A stretch of 64,000 bases of DNA from Pollutimonas sp963706785 (lineage in GTDB: Bacteria; Pseudomonadota; Gammaproteobacteria; Burkholderiales; Burkholderiaceae_B), in assembly GCA_963706785.1 (NCBI GenBank), contig CAVPNJ010000002.1, positions 990,798-1,054,797 of the forward strand, written 5' to 3'. The notes beneath the pieces are model-generated. The model was given only the letters and a program-made list of their open reading frames with translations, ran no database searches and was not told where the DNA came from. The position numbers were made by a program, and so were the translations under genes. Numbering within the stretch: position 1 is the first letter of the stretch; the number at the start of each line of letters is the position of its first letter. Of the stretch, positions 28,014 through 36,532 are shown one piece after another.

Positions 28014-28334
28014 TTATTCGGGCGCGGGTTCCATGACACATTGCAGTGGATGCTGGCGTGCCTGAGCAAGCTGTCGAACCATCTCGACGCGAGTGGCCGC
28101 GATGTCGCGGGGATACACACCACACACGCCGCGTCCTTCGTGATGGACCTTTAGCATAATGCGTGCCGCTTCGTCTTCGCTTTTACCGAAAATCCGCTGC
28201 AACACCACGACGACAAAATCCATCGGGGTGTAATCGTCGTTGAGCAGCACCACTTGATACATGGGCGGTGGCGCAAGCTTCGCTGCTTGACGGTCGAGCA
28301 CCGTATCGCGTTGGTTTTCGATTTGAGTAGCCAT
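28014..28334 (-). CDS. clpS: ClpS, N-degron adaptor of ClpAP
   Basis: A 106-residue adaptor that delivers proteins with destabilising N-terminal residues to ClpA. The core motif YQVVLLNDDYTPMDFVVVVL holds the aspartate pair that binds the substrate amino terminus. MLKVHHEGRGVCGVYPRDIA supplies the hydrophobic pocket and ClpA contact. An ATG at 28355 would add seven residues; the one at 28334 is preferred because family members begin just before a flexible, charged N-terminus. It sits 200 bases upstream of clpA on the same strand, the usual clpS-clpA order. Confidence 0.93.
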   Translation of the reverse strand: MATQIENQRDTVLDRQAAKLAPPPMYQVVLLNDDYTPMDFVVVVLQRIFGKSEDEAARIMLKVHHEGRGVCGVYPRDIAATRVEMVRQLAQARQHPLQCVMEPAPE

Positions 28335-28498
28335 GACAATACTAGTGGTTTCCATAGTTGACTATGGGAAGGGCAAATTGCGCATTATCACCATATTCTG
28401 ACTGCTTGGAAGTACTGTTGGCATTCCAGAATACGAAGGCTAAAGCTAACCCTTGTAGTCGAGTTTCAACCCTATACTATAGTCGAGAGGCAGTCCGA

Positions 28499-28744
28499 AT
28501 GTCCGATACAACCGCAACCTCTGCACCAGGAGACACCCAAAAGCTGACAGGAACCGTCAAATGGTTCAACGATGCCAAAGGTTTCGGCTTTATTACCCCC
28601 GACAATGGGGGCGAAGACCTTTTTGCGCACTTTTCATCCATCCAAATGAACGGCTTCAAAACCCTGAAAGAAGGTCAAAAAGTCGCTTTCGAAATTGCAC
28701 AAGGACCGAAAGGCAAACAAGCCCTTAATATTACGGCTGCCTAA
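28499..28744 (+). CDS. Cold-shock domain protein (CspA/CspD family)
   Basis: An 81-residue single cold-shock domain protein with a short N-terminal extension. The RNA-binding motifs RNP1 (KGFGFIT) and RNP2 (DLFAHF) are intact, along with GTVKWFNDAKGF and LKEGQKVAFEIAQGPKGKQA. It probably acts as an RNA chaperone. The ATG at 28499 has a GAGAGG site upstream; the open frame extends 47 codons further but into non-conserved sequence. The gene is divergent from clpS, a common neighbourhood in this group. A strong terminator lies 54 bases after the stop, inside the next reading frame. Confidence 0.93.
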   Translation: MSDTTATSAPGDTQKLTGTVKWFNDAKGFGFITPDNGGEDLFAHFSSIQMNGFKTLKEGQKVAFEIAQGPKGKQALNITAA

Positions 28745-28776
28745 TCGCACGCAACAAACGGGTTTGCTTAATAACA

Positions 28777-29259
28777 ATGTATGAATTTTATCGGTATACA
28801 GGGCGTAAACGCCCTGTTTTTTTTCGTGGCCTGCTTGCAGCGCTTGCTTTGAACCTTGTACCGTTGTCTGCTGGCAGCCAGGGCATGTTGCTACCCACAG
28901 CCCAATTAACAATCGGTTCACATACGGCGAACGTAGAAATCGCTGCAACTGAAAGCAGCCGGTCATATGGTTTGATGCAAAGGCAATCGTTGCCTCGCAA
29001 CCACGGCATGCTCTTCGTATTCGACAATGCCGGCATGCCCTGCTTCTGGATGAAGAATACTCCGCTGCCGTTATCTATCGCATTCGTCGACGCCAAAGGG
29101 CGTATTGTGAATATTTCGGATATGCGCCCCCATAGCCTTGATGAGCACTGCCCCGCCGCCCCCGTCGTCTATGCACTAGAGATGGAACAAGGTTGGTTTC
29201 ACCAGAACAACATTAAAGCCGGCGCAACCGTTGCGGGCCTGCCCGAAAGCAAGCCCTGA
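28777..29259 (+). CDS. DUF192 family exported protein
   Basis: A DUF192 (UPF0127) protein of 160 residues if read from the ATG at 28777. After an N-terminal hydrophobic stretch (FFRGLLAALALNLVPLSAG), probably a signal peptide, the domain shows RSYGLMQRQSLPRNHGMLFV, PCFWMKNTPLPLSIAFVD and the ending YALEMEQGWFHQNNIKAGA. The biochemical function of the family is not known. The start is uncertain: the upstream gene's terminator hairpin overlaps codons 8-16. An internal start such as the ATG at 28891 would remove the signal peptide. A signal peptide with an overlapping terminator remains the best reading. Confidence 0.8.
   Translation: MYEFYRYTGRKRPVFFRGLLAALALNLVPLSAGSQGMLLPTAQLTIGSHTANVEIAATESSRSYGLMQRQSLPRNHGMLFVFDNAGMPCFWMKNTPLPLSIAFVDAKGRIVNISDMRPHSLDEHCPAAPVVYALEMEQGWFHQNNIKAGATVAGLPESKP
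28798..28824 (+). terminator. Rho-independent terminator after the cold-shock gene
   Basis: ACAGGGCGT (28798-28806) and ACGCCCTGT (28809-28817) pair perfectly, followed by eight T (28817-28824). It is a strong intrinsic terminator for the cold-shock gene. It lies within codons 8-16 of the annotated DUF192 frame, so that gene either has a later start or is expressed by read-through. Confidence 0.85.
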
Positions 29260-29283
29260 CTAATCCGATTGCCCCGTAGCGTA

Positions 29284-30490
29284 TTACACGCGTTCGAGGA
29301 TAACCGCTATGCCTTGCCCCACACCTATACACATGGTGCACAGCGCATATCGTCCGCCAGTGCGATGCAGCTGGTTTACGGCAGTGATAGCCAAGCGGGC
29401 TCCGCTTGCTCCCAGCGGATGACCCAAAGCAATGGCACCACCATTGGGATTGACGCGAGGATCGTTGTCTTCCAGGCCTAGCAGGCGAGTCACAGCCAAA
29501 CCCTGCGCTGCGAAGGCTTCGTTAAGTTCGATCACGTCCATTTGATCCAGGCTGAGGCCAGCCAGAGCCAGGACCTTTTGTGAAGCCGGTGCTGGGCCTA
29601 TGCCCATGATGCGTGGCTCGACACCTGCGGTGGCCATGGCGACGATACGAGCCCTGGGTGTCAAACCCTGATCACGTGCCAAAGATTCAGATGCGACCAG
29701 CAAGCCGCACGCACCATCGTTCACGCCTGAGGCATTACCGGCAGTGACGGTGCCGTCAGGACGGACCACAGGCTTAAGGCGGGACAGGCTTTCCAGAGTT
29801 GTGGCGCGGGGATGTTCGTCGGTATCGACTACAAGTGGATCGCCCTTCTTCTGGGCGATCAATACAGGAACAATTTCAGACGAGAACACGCCTGCTGACT
29901 GGGCTGCAGCGGTTTTGGTTTGGCTAGCCAAAGCGAACTGGTCTTGGTCGGCGCGGGATACGTTGAATTGCTCGGCGACGTTTTCGGCCGTTTCCGGCAT
30001 CGAGTCAACACCATATTGCGCCTTCATCAATTTATTAACGAATCGCCATCCGATCGTCGTATCGTAAATTGACGCATTGCGCGAGAAGGCGCTATCGGCC
30101 TTACCCATGACGAATGGAGCGCGGCTCATGCTTTCAACGCCGCCCGCCAGGACAAAGTGTGCATCTCCGGAACGGATCGCACGAGCCGCCGAGCCAATGG
30201 CATCTAGTCCAGAACCACATAGGCGATTAATGGTTGCTCCGGGAATCTCGATGGGCAAGACCGGCCAGCAAAGTCGCCATTCTTGCCACGTTACGATTGT
30301 CTTCCCCAGCCTGGTTGGCACAACCGAATAGCGTGTCGTCGAGGCGCGCCCAGTCTACATTGGGATTACGCTGCATCAAGGCCTTTAGCGGAACGGCGGC
30401 AAGGTCATCGGCACGAACCGAGGCAAGGCCGCCGCCGTAGCGACCAAAGGGTGTGCGGACTGCATCGCAAATGAAAGCTTGAGTTGTCAT
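29284..30490 (-). CDS. pcaF: 3-oxoadipyl-CoA / acetyl-CoA thiolase (one frameshift)
   Basis: Thiolase closest in pattern to PcaF, which cleaves 3-oxoadipyl-CoA to succinyl-CoA and acetyl-CoA at the end of the beta-ketoadipate pathway. The N-terminus AFICDAVRTPFGRYGGGLAS with GEDNRNVARM is PcaF-like. The catalytic cysteine is in NRLCGSGLDAIG, and the C-terminal GHPLGASGARL and CTMCIGVGQG are intact. The first 85 codons are in one frame and the rest in another, joined near 30256 where one base is extra in the LAGLP-IEIPG region. The corrected length is 401 residues, exactly typical. No other pca gene is nearby, so a general acetyl-CoA acetyltransferase role cannot be excluded. Confidence 0.85.
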
Positions 30491-30682
30491 GATTAAACCC
30501 GGGAGTCGAAGAAAAGAGAAATGCTAGAAATCGCGTGATGCAACGCCAGTGAAAAATCTGCCGTCGCAAGCTCAGACTTATGTTAGCGCATTCCCCGCGG
30601 GAATATCGGTCAACAACGGGCGGCGTCCACAGCATGGTCGCTTACCGAGAACCACACGCTGACATCATCCCTTTTACAAGAA

Positions 30683-30758
30683 AACCCCCGACATTGGACA
30701 CGACCCCGAACGATAGAACGAAGTCCAGTTCGGATGAGGTATTCACAGCCGGGGGTTT
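30683..30758 (-). terminator. Nested hairpin downstream of sodB
   Basis: AAACCCCCG (30683-30691) pairs perfectly with CGGGGGTTT (30750-30758). Inside, CCGAAC and GTTCGG pair again, giving a nested fold of about 76 bases. It lies just after the sodB stop in the sodB direction and is the only notable structure in the 304-base gap 30491-30794. It may be an extended terminator or a structured mRNA end. Confidence 0.45.
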
Positions 30759-30794
30759 ACGGGCGACACATGCGTCGCCACGCTTCCAACAGAT

Positions 30795-31373
30795 TTAGCC
30801 CAGATTAGCCGCAGCAAATTCCCAGTTCACCAGGCTCCAGAAGTTTTCCAGGTACTTAGGACGCGCATTGCGGTAATCGATGTAATACGCGTGTTCCCAT
30901 ACGTCACAGGTTATCAAGGGAATATCGGACGTGGTGATGGGTGTTGCTGCATTGCTAGTATTGACGATGTCCAGCGAACCGTCGGATTTCTTGACCAGCC
31001 ATGTCCAGCCCGAGCCAAAGTTGCCAGCTGCCGACTTGTTGAATGCTTCTTTGAACGCGTCAAAACTGCCCCACTTGCCGTTGATGGCAGTAAGCAGTGC
31101 GCCCGACGGCTGACCGCTACTGTTTGGCGTCAGGCTGTTCCAGTAGAACGTATGGTTCCATACCTGCGCAGCGTTATTAAAAACGCCGCCAGACGATTTT
31201 TTAATGATTTCTTCCAGGGAAGCCGATTCAAACTCGGTGCCGGCTACCAGATTATTCAGGTTCGTGACGTAAGTTTGATGGTGCTTGCCATAGTGGTATT
31301 CAAGGGTTTCCTTCGAAATATGGGGAGCCAGCGCGTCGAGCGGGTAAGGTAGCGGGGGAAGCGTAAAAGCCAT
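30795..31373 (-). CDS. sodB: Superoxide dismutase, Fe type
   Basis: A 192-residue cytoplasmic superoxide dismutase. The metal ligands are in LEYHYGKHHQTYV, FNNAAQVWNHTFYWNSL and DVWEHAYYIDYRNARPKYL. The motifs GSGWTWLV and AAGNFGSGW fit the Fe-dependent group, as in SodB of related bacteria. The ATG at 31373 (MAFTLPPLPYPLDAL) is the conserved start; the frame runs 12 codons further upstream without support. It is transcribed away from xseA's stop on the same strand, with 82 bases between them. Confidence 0.95.
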   Translation of the reverse strand: MAFTLPPLPYPLDALAPHISKETLEYHYGKHHQTYVTNLNNLVAGTEFESASLEEIIKKSSGGVFNNAAQVWNHTFYWNSLTPNSSGQPSGALLTAINGKWGSFDAFKEAFNKSAAGNFGSGWTWLVKKSDGSLDIVNTSNAATPITTSDIPLITCDVWEHAYYIDYRNARPKYLENFWSLVNWEFAAANLG

Positions 31374-31455
31374 GTTCGAATTCCTTATAAAAAGCTGCAG
31401 AAGTACCAATCAAATGCATATTCAATTTTTTCTGGCGAGTACCAATTGTGGGGGT

Positions 31456-32805
31456 TCATAGCAAAGCATGGACCTGTAGCACATTAACCTGCAAGCTGCC
31501 TTGACCCAGCTCAACAGCCAGCCTCTCGCCAACGCTTAAGTCTAACGCATTTTTTACGATTTCCCCGTCCTCGTTGCGCACGATGGCATAGCCGCGATCA
31601 AGGATATTTTTTGGACTCAGAGCGGCCAGCGTTTGCGAGGCCGCTTTTAGTCGCTGAGCGCGGCGCTCGATTTGACGTTGGGCGGAGGAAGAGAGGTGTT
31701 GAATCTGTCGATGCAGTTCATTGCGCATTTCCGGCAATCGCGGCTGGGCATGAGCGAGTTTGGCCCGAACCAAGACAAGGCGGGCCGCATGACGATCCTG
31801 CGGTGCCGATGCCGCGCGAGCAAGACGGTTCTTCAGGACTTGTAGACGCTCGTTCTGTTGCTGCAGTCGTTGCTGAGGCGAGACCAGACAGGCGACGGCC
31901 CGGTCAAGGCGCAATCCCGCCCGTTCCAAAAACCGGTGCTGGCTTATCGTCAATGCGTTAAAGGCCTGATCCAACTGATACAGGCATGTTTGCCTGCTCC
32001 GGCAGCACAATTCTGCCGCTGCGGTCGGTGTGGGCGCCCTAAGATCGGCTACAAAATCGGCGATCGTAAAGTCGGTTTCATGGCCCACCCCGCTGATAAT
32101 AGGGATTGGACTGGACGCGATGGTTCGCGCCAGCGTTTCGTCATTAAAGCTCCATAAGTCCTCGAGACTTCCGCCTCCCCTGACCAGCAATATCGTGTCG
32201 ACCTCGTTGCGGGCGATGGCGCCACGTAGAGATTGAACGAGCTTACCGGCGGCATCCATTCCTTGCACCGGGGCCGGATATATGATGACCGGCACATGGG
32301 GCGCCCGACGCGCGAGCGCGGTTAGGACATCTTGCAGGGCTGCTGCGGCCATTGATGTCACTACCCCGACTGCCGCTGGCATAGCTTTAACTTCGCGCTT
32401 ACGTAAAGGATCGAATAGTCCTTCAGCGGCGAGCTTTTCTTTTAATAGTAGAAAGGCCTCATGCAAGTCGCCCCGGCCGGCACGTCGCATGCTTTCGACC
32501 TGAACTTGGTAGTCCCCACGAGGTTCGTACAACGTAACGTTAACGCGGAATTCGAAACGCTCACCGGGTTTTGGAACGAAGCCTGTGGTCTGGGCTCTGC
32601 CTCGGAACATGACGCCTTTTACTGTAGCGCCTTCGTCCTTGATCGAAAAATACCAATGTCCTGAGGCAGCCTGAGTAAAGTTGGAAATTTCTCCACGTAC
32701 CCAGATTCGAGAGAAGTTAGCCTCCAACAATTGACCTACCCGGCGATTTAGCTGAGTGACCGTCCAAATTCCATCATCGGCAAGGTCAAAATCCAACGAA
32801 TCCAT
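31456..32805 (-). CDS. xseA: Exodeoxyribonuclease VII large subunit
   Basis: A 449-residue large subunit of exonuclease VII, which degrades single-stranded DNA from both ends with the small subunit XseB. The N-terminal OB-fold is seen in LLEANFSRIWVRGEISNFTQ and GHWYFSIKDEGATVKGVMFR. The catalytic domain has GVVTSMAAAALQDVLTALAR, ILLVRGGGSLEDLWSFNDE and ISGVGHETDFTIADFVADLR. A long helical region and the C-terminal ILDRGYAIVRNEDG follow. The frame is intact and of typical length. xseB is not in the window. Confidence 0.95.
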   Translation of the reverse strand: MDSLDFDLADDGIWTVTQLNRRVGQLLEANFSRIWVRGEISNFTQAASGHWYFSIKDEGATVKGVMFRGRAQTTGFVPKPGERFEFRVNVTLYEPRGDYQVQVESMRRAGRGDLHEAFLLLKEKLAAEGLFDPLRKREVKAMPAAVGVVTSMAAAALQDVLTALARRAPHVPVIIYPAPVQGMDAAGKLVQSLRGAIARNEVDTILLVRGGGSLEDLWSFNDETLARTIASSPIPIISGVGHETDFTIADFVADLRAPTPTAAAELCCRSRQTCLYQLDQAFNALTISQHRFLERAGLRLDRAVACLVSPQQRLQQQNERLQVLKNRLARAASAPQDRHAARLVLVRAKLAHAQPRLPEMRNELHRQIQHLSSSAQRQIERRAQRLKAASQTLAALSPKNILDRGYAIVRNEDGEIVKNALDLSVGERLAVELGQGSLQVNVLQVHALL

Positions 32806-33016
32806 ATAAAAAACCTTTCACCTTCGACTTCTGTCCACAGAAGAAATCATTTTGTCAAATTAATGAAATATCAACTCGATCGGGGCTGTAAGTCGACAAT
32901 TGCTTTAAGATGACCCGATAACCCATTAATATTTAACGATAATCTTTAAAACCGTTTTGTGAGCGCAAATTAGCCATTGAACCTTAGAACCTGCGAAACA
33001 GAGGCTATGCCACAAC

Positions 33017-33051
33017 TTATGCACAGAATTATCCACAGATTCTGTGGATAC
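33017..33051. promoter_or_regulatory. Cluster of DnaA-box-like sites
   Basis: Three 9-mers close to the DnaA box TTATCCACA lie within 35 bases: TTATGCACA (33017-33025), a perfect TTATCCACA (33029-33037), and TGTGGATAC (33043-33051, opposite strand, one mismatch). The last two form a perfect ATCCACAG/CTGTGGAT palindrome. An AT-rich stretch lies about 80 bases to the left. The cluster is in the 502-base gap between xseA and exbB. It may be a DnaA-controlled promoter or a titration site. No gene is recognisable in the gap. Confidence 0.55.
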
Positions 33052-33307
33052 CCTCCGGAAAGCTACCAATCACGCCATTTGGCGGATGTTTATTTAGGTT
33101 TTCCATGCCTTCCCGGCCGTTCGTCGACGCCAACACACGGCCCAGGCCGTTTTCCAGCTATCCTGGTTTCCGAGATCCCAATTGGGGCAAATGTCCGTAT
33201 TTATTCCAGCGAAATGCCGCCATATGGCCGAGTGCATCAGGCGTGAACGAATGGATGCTATCGATTGTAAAATGCAAATCTATTAACCCTTGCACCTGGA
33301 GACACCA

Positions 33308-33916
33308 TTGCTTGAAATCATTCACGCTGCAGGCTGGCCGATATGGCTGTTGATCGCTACGTCCGTCCTTGGCCTGGCCTTGATTATCGAACGGTTTCTG
33401 TCTTTACGCAGCAAGCTTGTGTTTCCACGTCGGCTTCCCGGACAAGTACTCGAACTTCTGCGACAGAAGAATGACAGCCCTGAAGCGCTACTTCGTCTGG
33501 CGGGGACATCGCCTTTGGGGCGGATCCTGGCAGAGGTCATCGTTAACCGTAATGAAACCGCCACCTTCCGGCTGGCTGCAATCGAAGATGTAGGCAAAGA
33601 TGTAGCACATAGATTAAATCGATATCTGCCAGCATTGGCGACCATTGCTGTTGTTGCGCCACTAATGGGCTTATTTGGCACCGTAGTGGGAATGATCGAG
33701 ATTTTTGCCTCGTATACGCCGGCGGGCGGCGACCCTTCACAATTAGCGAGGGGTATATCGATTGCACTGTATAACACAGGCTTTGGCATCATTATTGCCA
33801 TTCCAGCCCTTATCTTTCACCGATATTTTCGGTCCCGTGTCGACCATTTCCTGCATCAAATGGAACGCGAGGCTACCGTGCTTAACCATCTGCTTACCCG
33901 CGGAGCAGCGCAATGA
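33308..33916 (+). CDS. exbB: MotA/TolQ/ExbB-type proton channel protein
   Basis: A 202-residue inner-membrane protein with three hydrophobic segments. The first is WPIWLLIATSVLGLALIIER, and the two paired helices are in ALATIAVVAPLMGLFGTVVG and ISIALYNTGFGIIIAIPALI. It belongs to the ExbB/TolQ family, which uses the proton gradient to drive outer-membrane transport (ExbB) or envelope constriction (TolQ). No ATG is available; the TTG at 33308 has GGAG six bases upstream. The gene overlaps exbD by four bases. ExbB is preferred over TolQ because tolA, tolB and pal are absent and the pair leads into lpxK, as in many betaproteobacteria. Confidence 0.85.
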   Translation: MLEIIHAAGWPIWLLIATSVLGLALIIERFLSLRSKLVFPRRLPGQVLELLRQKNDSPEALLRLAGTSPLGRILAEVIVNRNETATFRLAAIEDVGKDVAHRLNRYLPALATIAVVAPLMGLFGTVVGMIEIFASYTPAGGDPSQLARGISIALYNTGFGIIIAIPALIFHRYFRSRVDHFLHQMEREATVLNHLLTRGAAQ

Positions 33917-34323
33917 ATTTTCGCAGCCGGCAAAGCGATGACGAGCCCGAGATCAATCTGATACCCCTGATTGACGTCTTGCTGGTCATACTGATTTTCC
34001 TGGCTGCCACGACGTCGTTCACGCGTTTCAGCCAGTTGAAGGTTGCACTGCCCGAGGCCCAAGCCGATGCCGCCGATATTGACACGCTGAATATTGCCAT
34101 CAGCCAGGAAGGCCTATATGCCCTTAATGGGCAAATACTGTCAGACGCCACCACCCAAGACATTGCGCAAGCCTTGTTGGCCGCGGCCGGCGAACACGCA
34201 GAAAAAGTTCTGGTCATTAATGCTGATGCCCAAACGACCCACGAATCCGTGGTGCGAGTGATGGAGGCCGCGCGTATCGCCGGCATTACTCGCGTTAACT
34301 TTGCCACACAGAGCTCGCCTTGA
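33913..34323 (+). CDS. exbD: ExbD/TolR-type channel partner
   Basis: A 136-residue protein with a single N-terminal membrane helix containing the essential aspartate (NLIPLIDVLLVILIFLAATT) and a periplasmic domain ending in VMEAARIAGITRVNFAT. It is the partner of the ExbB-like protein just upstream and couples proton flow to energy transfer. It overlaps exbB (ATGA), and its own stop overlaps the TTG start of lpxK. This tight packing suggests a role tied to envelope biogenesis or TonB-dependent transport; which one is not decided here. Confidence 0.88.
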   Translation: MNFRSRQSDDEPEINLIPLIDVLLVILIFLAATTSFTRFSQLKVALPEAQADAADIDTLNIAISQEGLYALNGQILSDATTQDIAQALLAAAGEHAEKVLVINADAQTTHESVVRVMEAARIAGITRVNFATQSSP

Positions 34324-35402
34324 GAATACCCGTTCGCCTAAGCCAGGCGCTACACGCCGCATGGCAACGCAAGGGCGTGCTCAGCACCCTCTTGTGGCCT
34401 CTATCTTTGCCCGTGCTTGGAGCCGTTGCCTACAAGCATCGGCGCTACTCTCAACGACCGGATCTTGTCTATCACAGCCGCCTTCCCTTAGTGGTAGTCG
34501 GCAATATCTTCGTGGGCGGCACCGGTAAGACCCCAGTGGTTATCGCCTTGGTGCAAGCACTGCAGGAACGTGGCTGGCGCCCGGGCATCATTAGCCGAGG
34601 TTACGGCGCCAAGGTCGGCCCCCATGCCAAATCTGGACAAGGTATGCTTTCGGCCGCTGAATTCGGCGATGAGCCCGCCCTTATTGCGCGAACGACACTC
34701 GTGCCAATAGCGGTGCACCCCAGTCGGGTGCTGGCCTTGAAGAAACTGCAAAAATCCTACCCCGATATCAATGTCGTGATTGCCGACGACGGTCTGCAAC
34801 ATCTTGCGCTCGGCCGCGATGTCGAGATTGTGGTCCAGGATGCGCGCGGCACGGGAAATGGGCGGGTCCTGCCGGCCGGTCCGCTACGCGAACCCGACAG
34901 CCGTTTAGAGTCAGTCGACTTTCTGATTACGAATCTACAGAACGAGCAAACAGCACCGCGACCATTTCCTACCTTGGCCCATCAATTGAGCATGCGTTTG
35001 GTGCCGGTGCGAGTGGTCCAGCTAACGACTGGCCTGACGCTGGACTGGGCGGCATGGCTGGCTCGGTATGGAAGTGAGCCGGTAGCTGCGGTGGCCGCTA
35101 TAGGGCAACCCGAACGCTTCTTTGCCATGCTCAAGGCAGCTGGATTGCCATTACAGCAGACCATAGGCCTGCCCGACCACGACGCATACGAGCACTCTCC
35201 TTTCACGGCGCTGCCTTCGAAGCACATCGTCATCACCAGTAAAGATGCCGTAAAGTGCGACCAATTCCAAGATGACCGCCTATGGGTAGTGCACGCCTCA
35301 CCGGAATTTTCAGATCCCGACTGGCTCGATCTAGCCGAGCAAATGCTGCAGGTTATCGCCAAGAAGAAAGGCACAATGGCGACGAAAGCCGGCAGGCATT
35401 AA
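34320..35402 (+). CDS. lpxK: Tetraacyldisaccharide 4'-kinase
   Basis: A 360-residue inner-membrane-associated kinase that phosphorylates the 4' position of the lipid A disaccharide precursor. It has an N-terminal hydrophobic segment (LLWPLSLPVLGAVAYKHRR), the Walker A motif VGNIFVGGTGKTPVVIALV, SRGYGAKVGPH and the catalytic-site region VIADDGLQHLALGRDVEIVV. The start is a TTG overlapping the exbD stop; no better start is in frame. The gene is essential for lipopolysaccharide assembly, in keeping with kdsB two genes downstream. Confidence 0.95.
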   Translation: MRIPVRLSQALHAAWQRKGVLSTLLWPLSLPVLGAVAYKHRRYSQRPDLVYHSRLPLVVVGNIFVGGTGKTPVVIALVQALQERGWRPGIISRGYGAKVGPHAKSGQGMLSAAEFGDEPALIARTTLVPIAVHPSRVLALKKLQKSYPDINVVIADDGLQHLALGRDVEIVVQDARGTGNGRVLPAGPLREPDSRLESVDFLITNLQNEQTAPRPFPTLAHQLSMRLVPVRVVQLTTGLTLDWAAWLARYGSEPVAAVAAIGQPERFFAMLKAAGLPLQQTIGLPDHDAYEHSPFTALPSKHIVITSKDAVKCDQFQDDRLWVVHASPEFSDPDWLDLAEQMLQVIAKKKGTMATKAGRH

Positions 35403-35439
35403 ACTTTGTCTTTTGAACTTTGATTCTTCGGAGCTGTGC

Positions 35440-35634
35440 ATGGAAACCCGCCTGCTTGAAATATTGGTCTGCCCCCTTTGCAAGGGACCGTTGCACTACG
35501 ACCGCGAACAGCAGGAGCTCATATGCCGGCCAGACAAACTTGCCTTTCCCGTCAGGGATGGCATTCCCGTTATGCTTGAAAACGAAGCGCGCGAGCTCTC
35601 GCCAACGGTGCCCAAGACCAGCACTCCAATCTGA
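35440..35634 (+). CDS. Trm112/YcaR-like small protein
   Basis: A 64-residue member of the Trm112-like family (YcaR, COG2835). It begins METRLLEILVCPLCKGPLHY and ends with LAFPVRDGIPVMLENEAREL. The CPLC pair is present, but a second cysteine pair, seen in zinc-binding relatives, is reduced to one cysteine. The ATG at 35440 has GGAG ahead; the frame extends nine codons upstream. It is positioned between lpxK and kdsB, three bases before kdsB, exactly as in many proteobacteria. Its role in the lipopolysaccharide block is unknown. Confidence 0.9.
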   Translation: METRLLEILVCPLCKGPLHYDREQQELICRPDKLAFPVRDGIPVMLENEARELSPTVPKTSTPI

Positions 35635-35637
35635 GTC

Positions 35638-36403
35638 ATGAGTTTCATTGCCGTCATTCCGGCTCGCGCCGCCTCGACTCGCCTGCCCGATAAACCGCTG
35701 CTGGACATCGCTGGCAAGCCCATGGTGGTCCGTACCGCGGAACGAGCCGCCCTCTCGGGAGCCGGCCGAGTGGTCGTAGCGACCGACGACGTCCGAATTC
35801 TGGCCGCCGCACAAGAACATGGCTTCGAAGCTTTACTGACGCGCGCCGATCACCCCACCGGCACAGATCGGCTAGCCGAAGTGGCACAGCTGTTGTCATT
35901 GGAACCAGACGCGATTGTGGTCAACGTTCAGGGGGATGAACCTTTAATCGATCCGCTGCTGATAGATAAAGTGGCAACACTTCTGGCCGAACAACCCGAT
36001 GCTGCTATTGCGACGTGTGCAACGCCTATCCTCACCGAGCAAGCCTTGTTCAGCCCCAACATCGTCAAAGTTGTCTGTACGCAGCAACGGCGTGCCCTGT
36101 ATTTTTCCCGAGCCCCCATCCCGTGGGCGCGTGACGCCCTGGCCGATGGCCAACAGCGCGTGGCGGCCGGATTACCGGCTCTTCATCACATCGGACTCTA
36201 TGCCTACCGTGTGGCGTTTTTGAAGCGTTATTCTTCCTTGCCCGTTGGGCCCCTCGAGTCGTTTGAATCTCTGGAGCAACTGCGGGCACTCGAGAACGGT
36301 TACCCCATCGCGGTTCATATCACCCAACGATCATCCCGCGGCAGGCGTCGATACATTGGACGATCTGGCCCGGGTGCGCGAAAGCTTCGTAAATCGGTTA
36401 TAA
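35638..36403 (+). CDS. kdsB: CMP-Kdo synthetase (one frameshift near the C-terminus)
   Basis: CMP-3-deoxy-D-manno-octulosonate cytidylyltransferase, which activates Kdo for lipopolysaccharide. Motifs are IPARAASTRLPDKPLLDIAG, VVATDDVRILAAAQEHGFEA, VNVQGDEPLIDP and LYFSRAPIPW. As read, the frame drifts after AVHIT and ends at 36423 with unrelated residues. Removing one C from the CCC at 36323-36325 restores NDHPAAGVDTLDDLARVRES and a stop at 36403, giving 254 residues, normal for KdsB. Since the enzyme is normally essential, a base-calling insertion is the best explanation. Confidence 0.92.
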
Positions 36404-36532
36404 ATCCACTTCAACTTCACTGATTCCATGCCCACCAAAGGTTTGCAGGTTCACTCCTGTACCGTTCGTGCAAAGATTGCTGCATTGCGGCATAATCGGA
36501 AAAATCAGAAAAAACGAACTCAGGAGGAATTA

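Noticed and set aside
32880..33060. Chromosomal replication origin at the DnaA boxes
   Set aside because: Only three boxes are present, and dnaA, dnaN, rpmH, gidA and parAB neighbours are absent. Kept only as a DnaA-box cluster.
33105..33353. Open frame of 82 codons before exbB
   Set aside because: It overlaps the exbB start in another frame, and its sequence has no recognisable family or periodicity.
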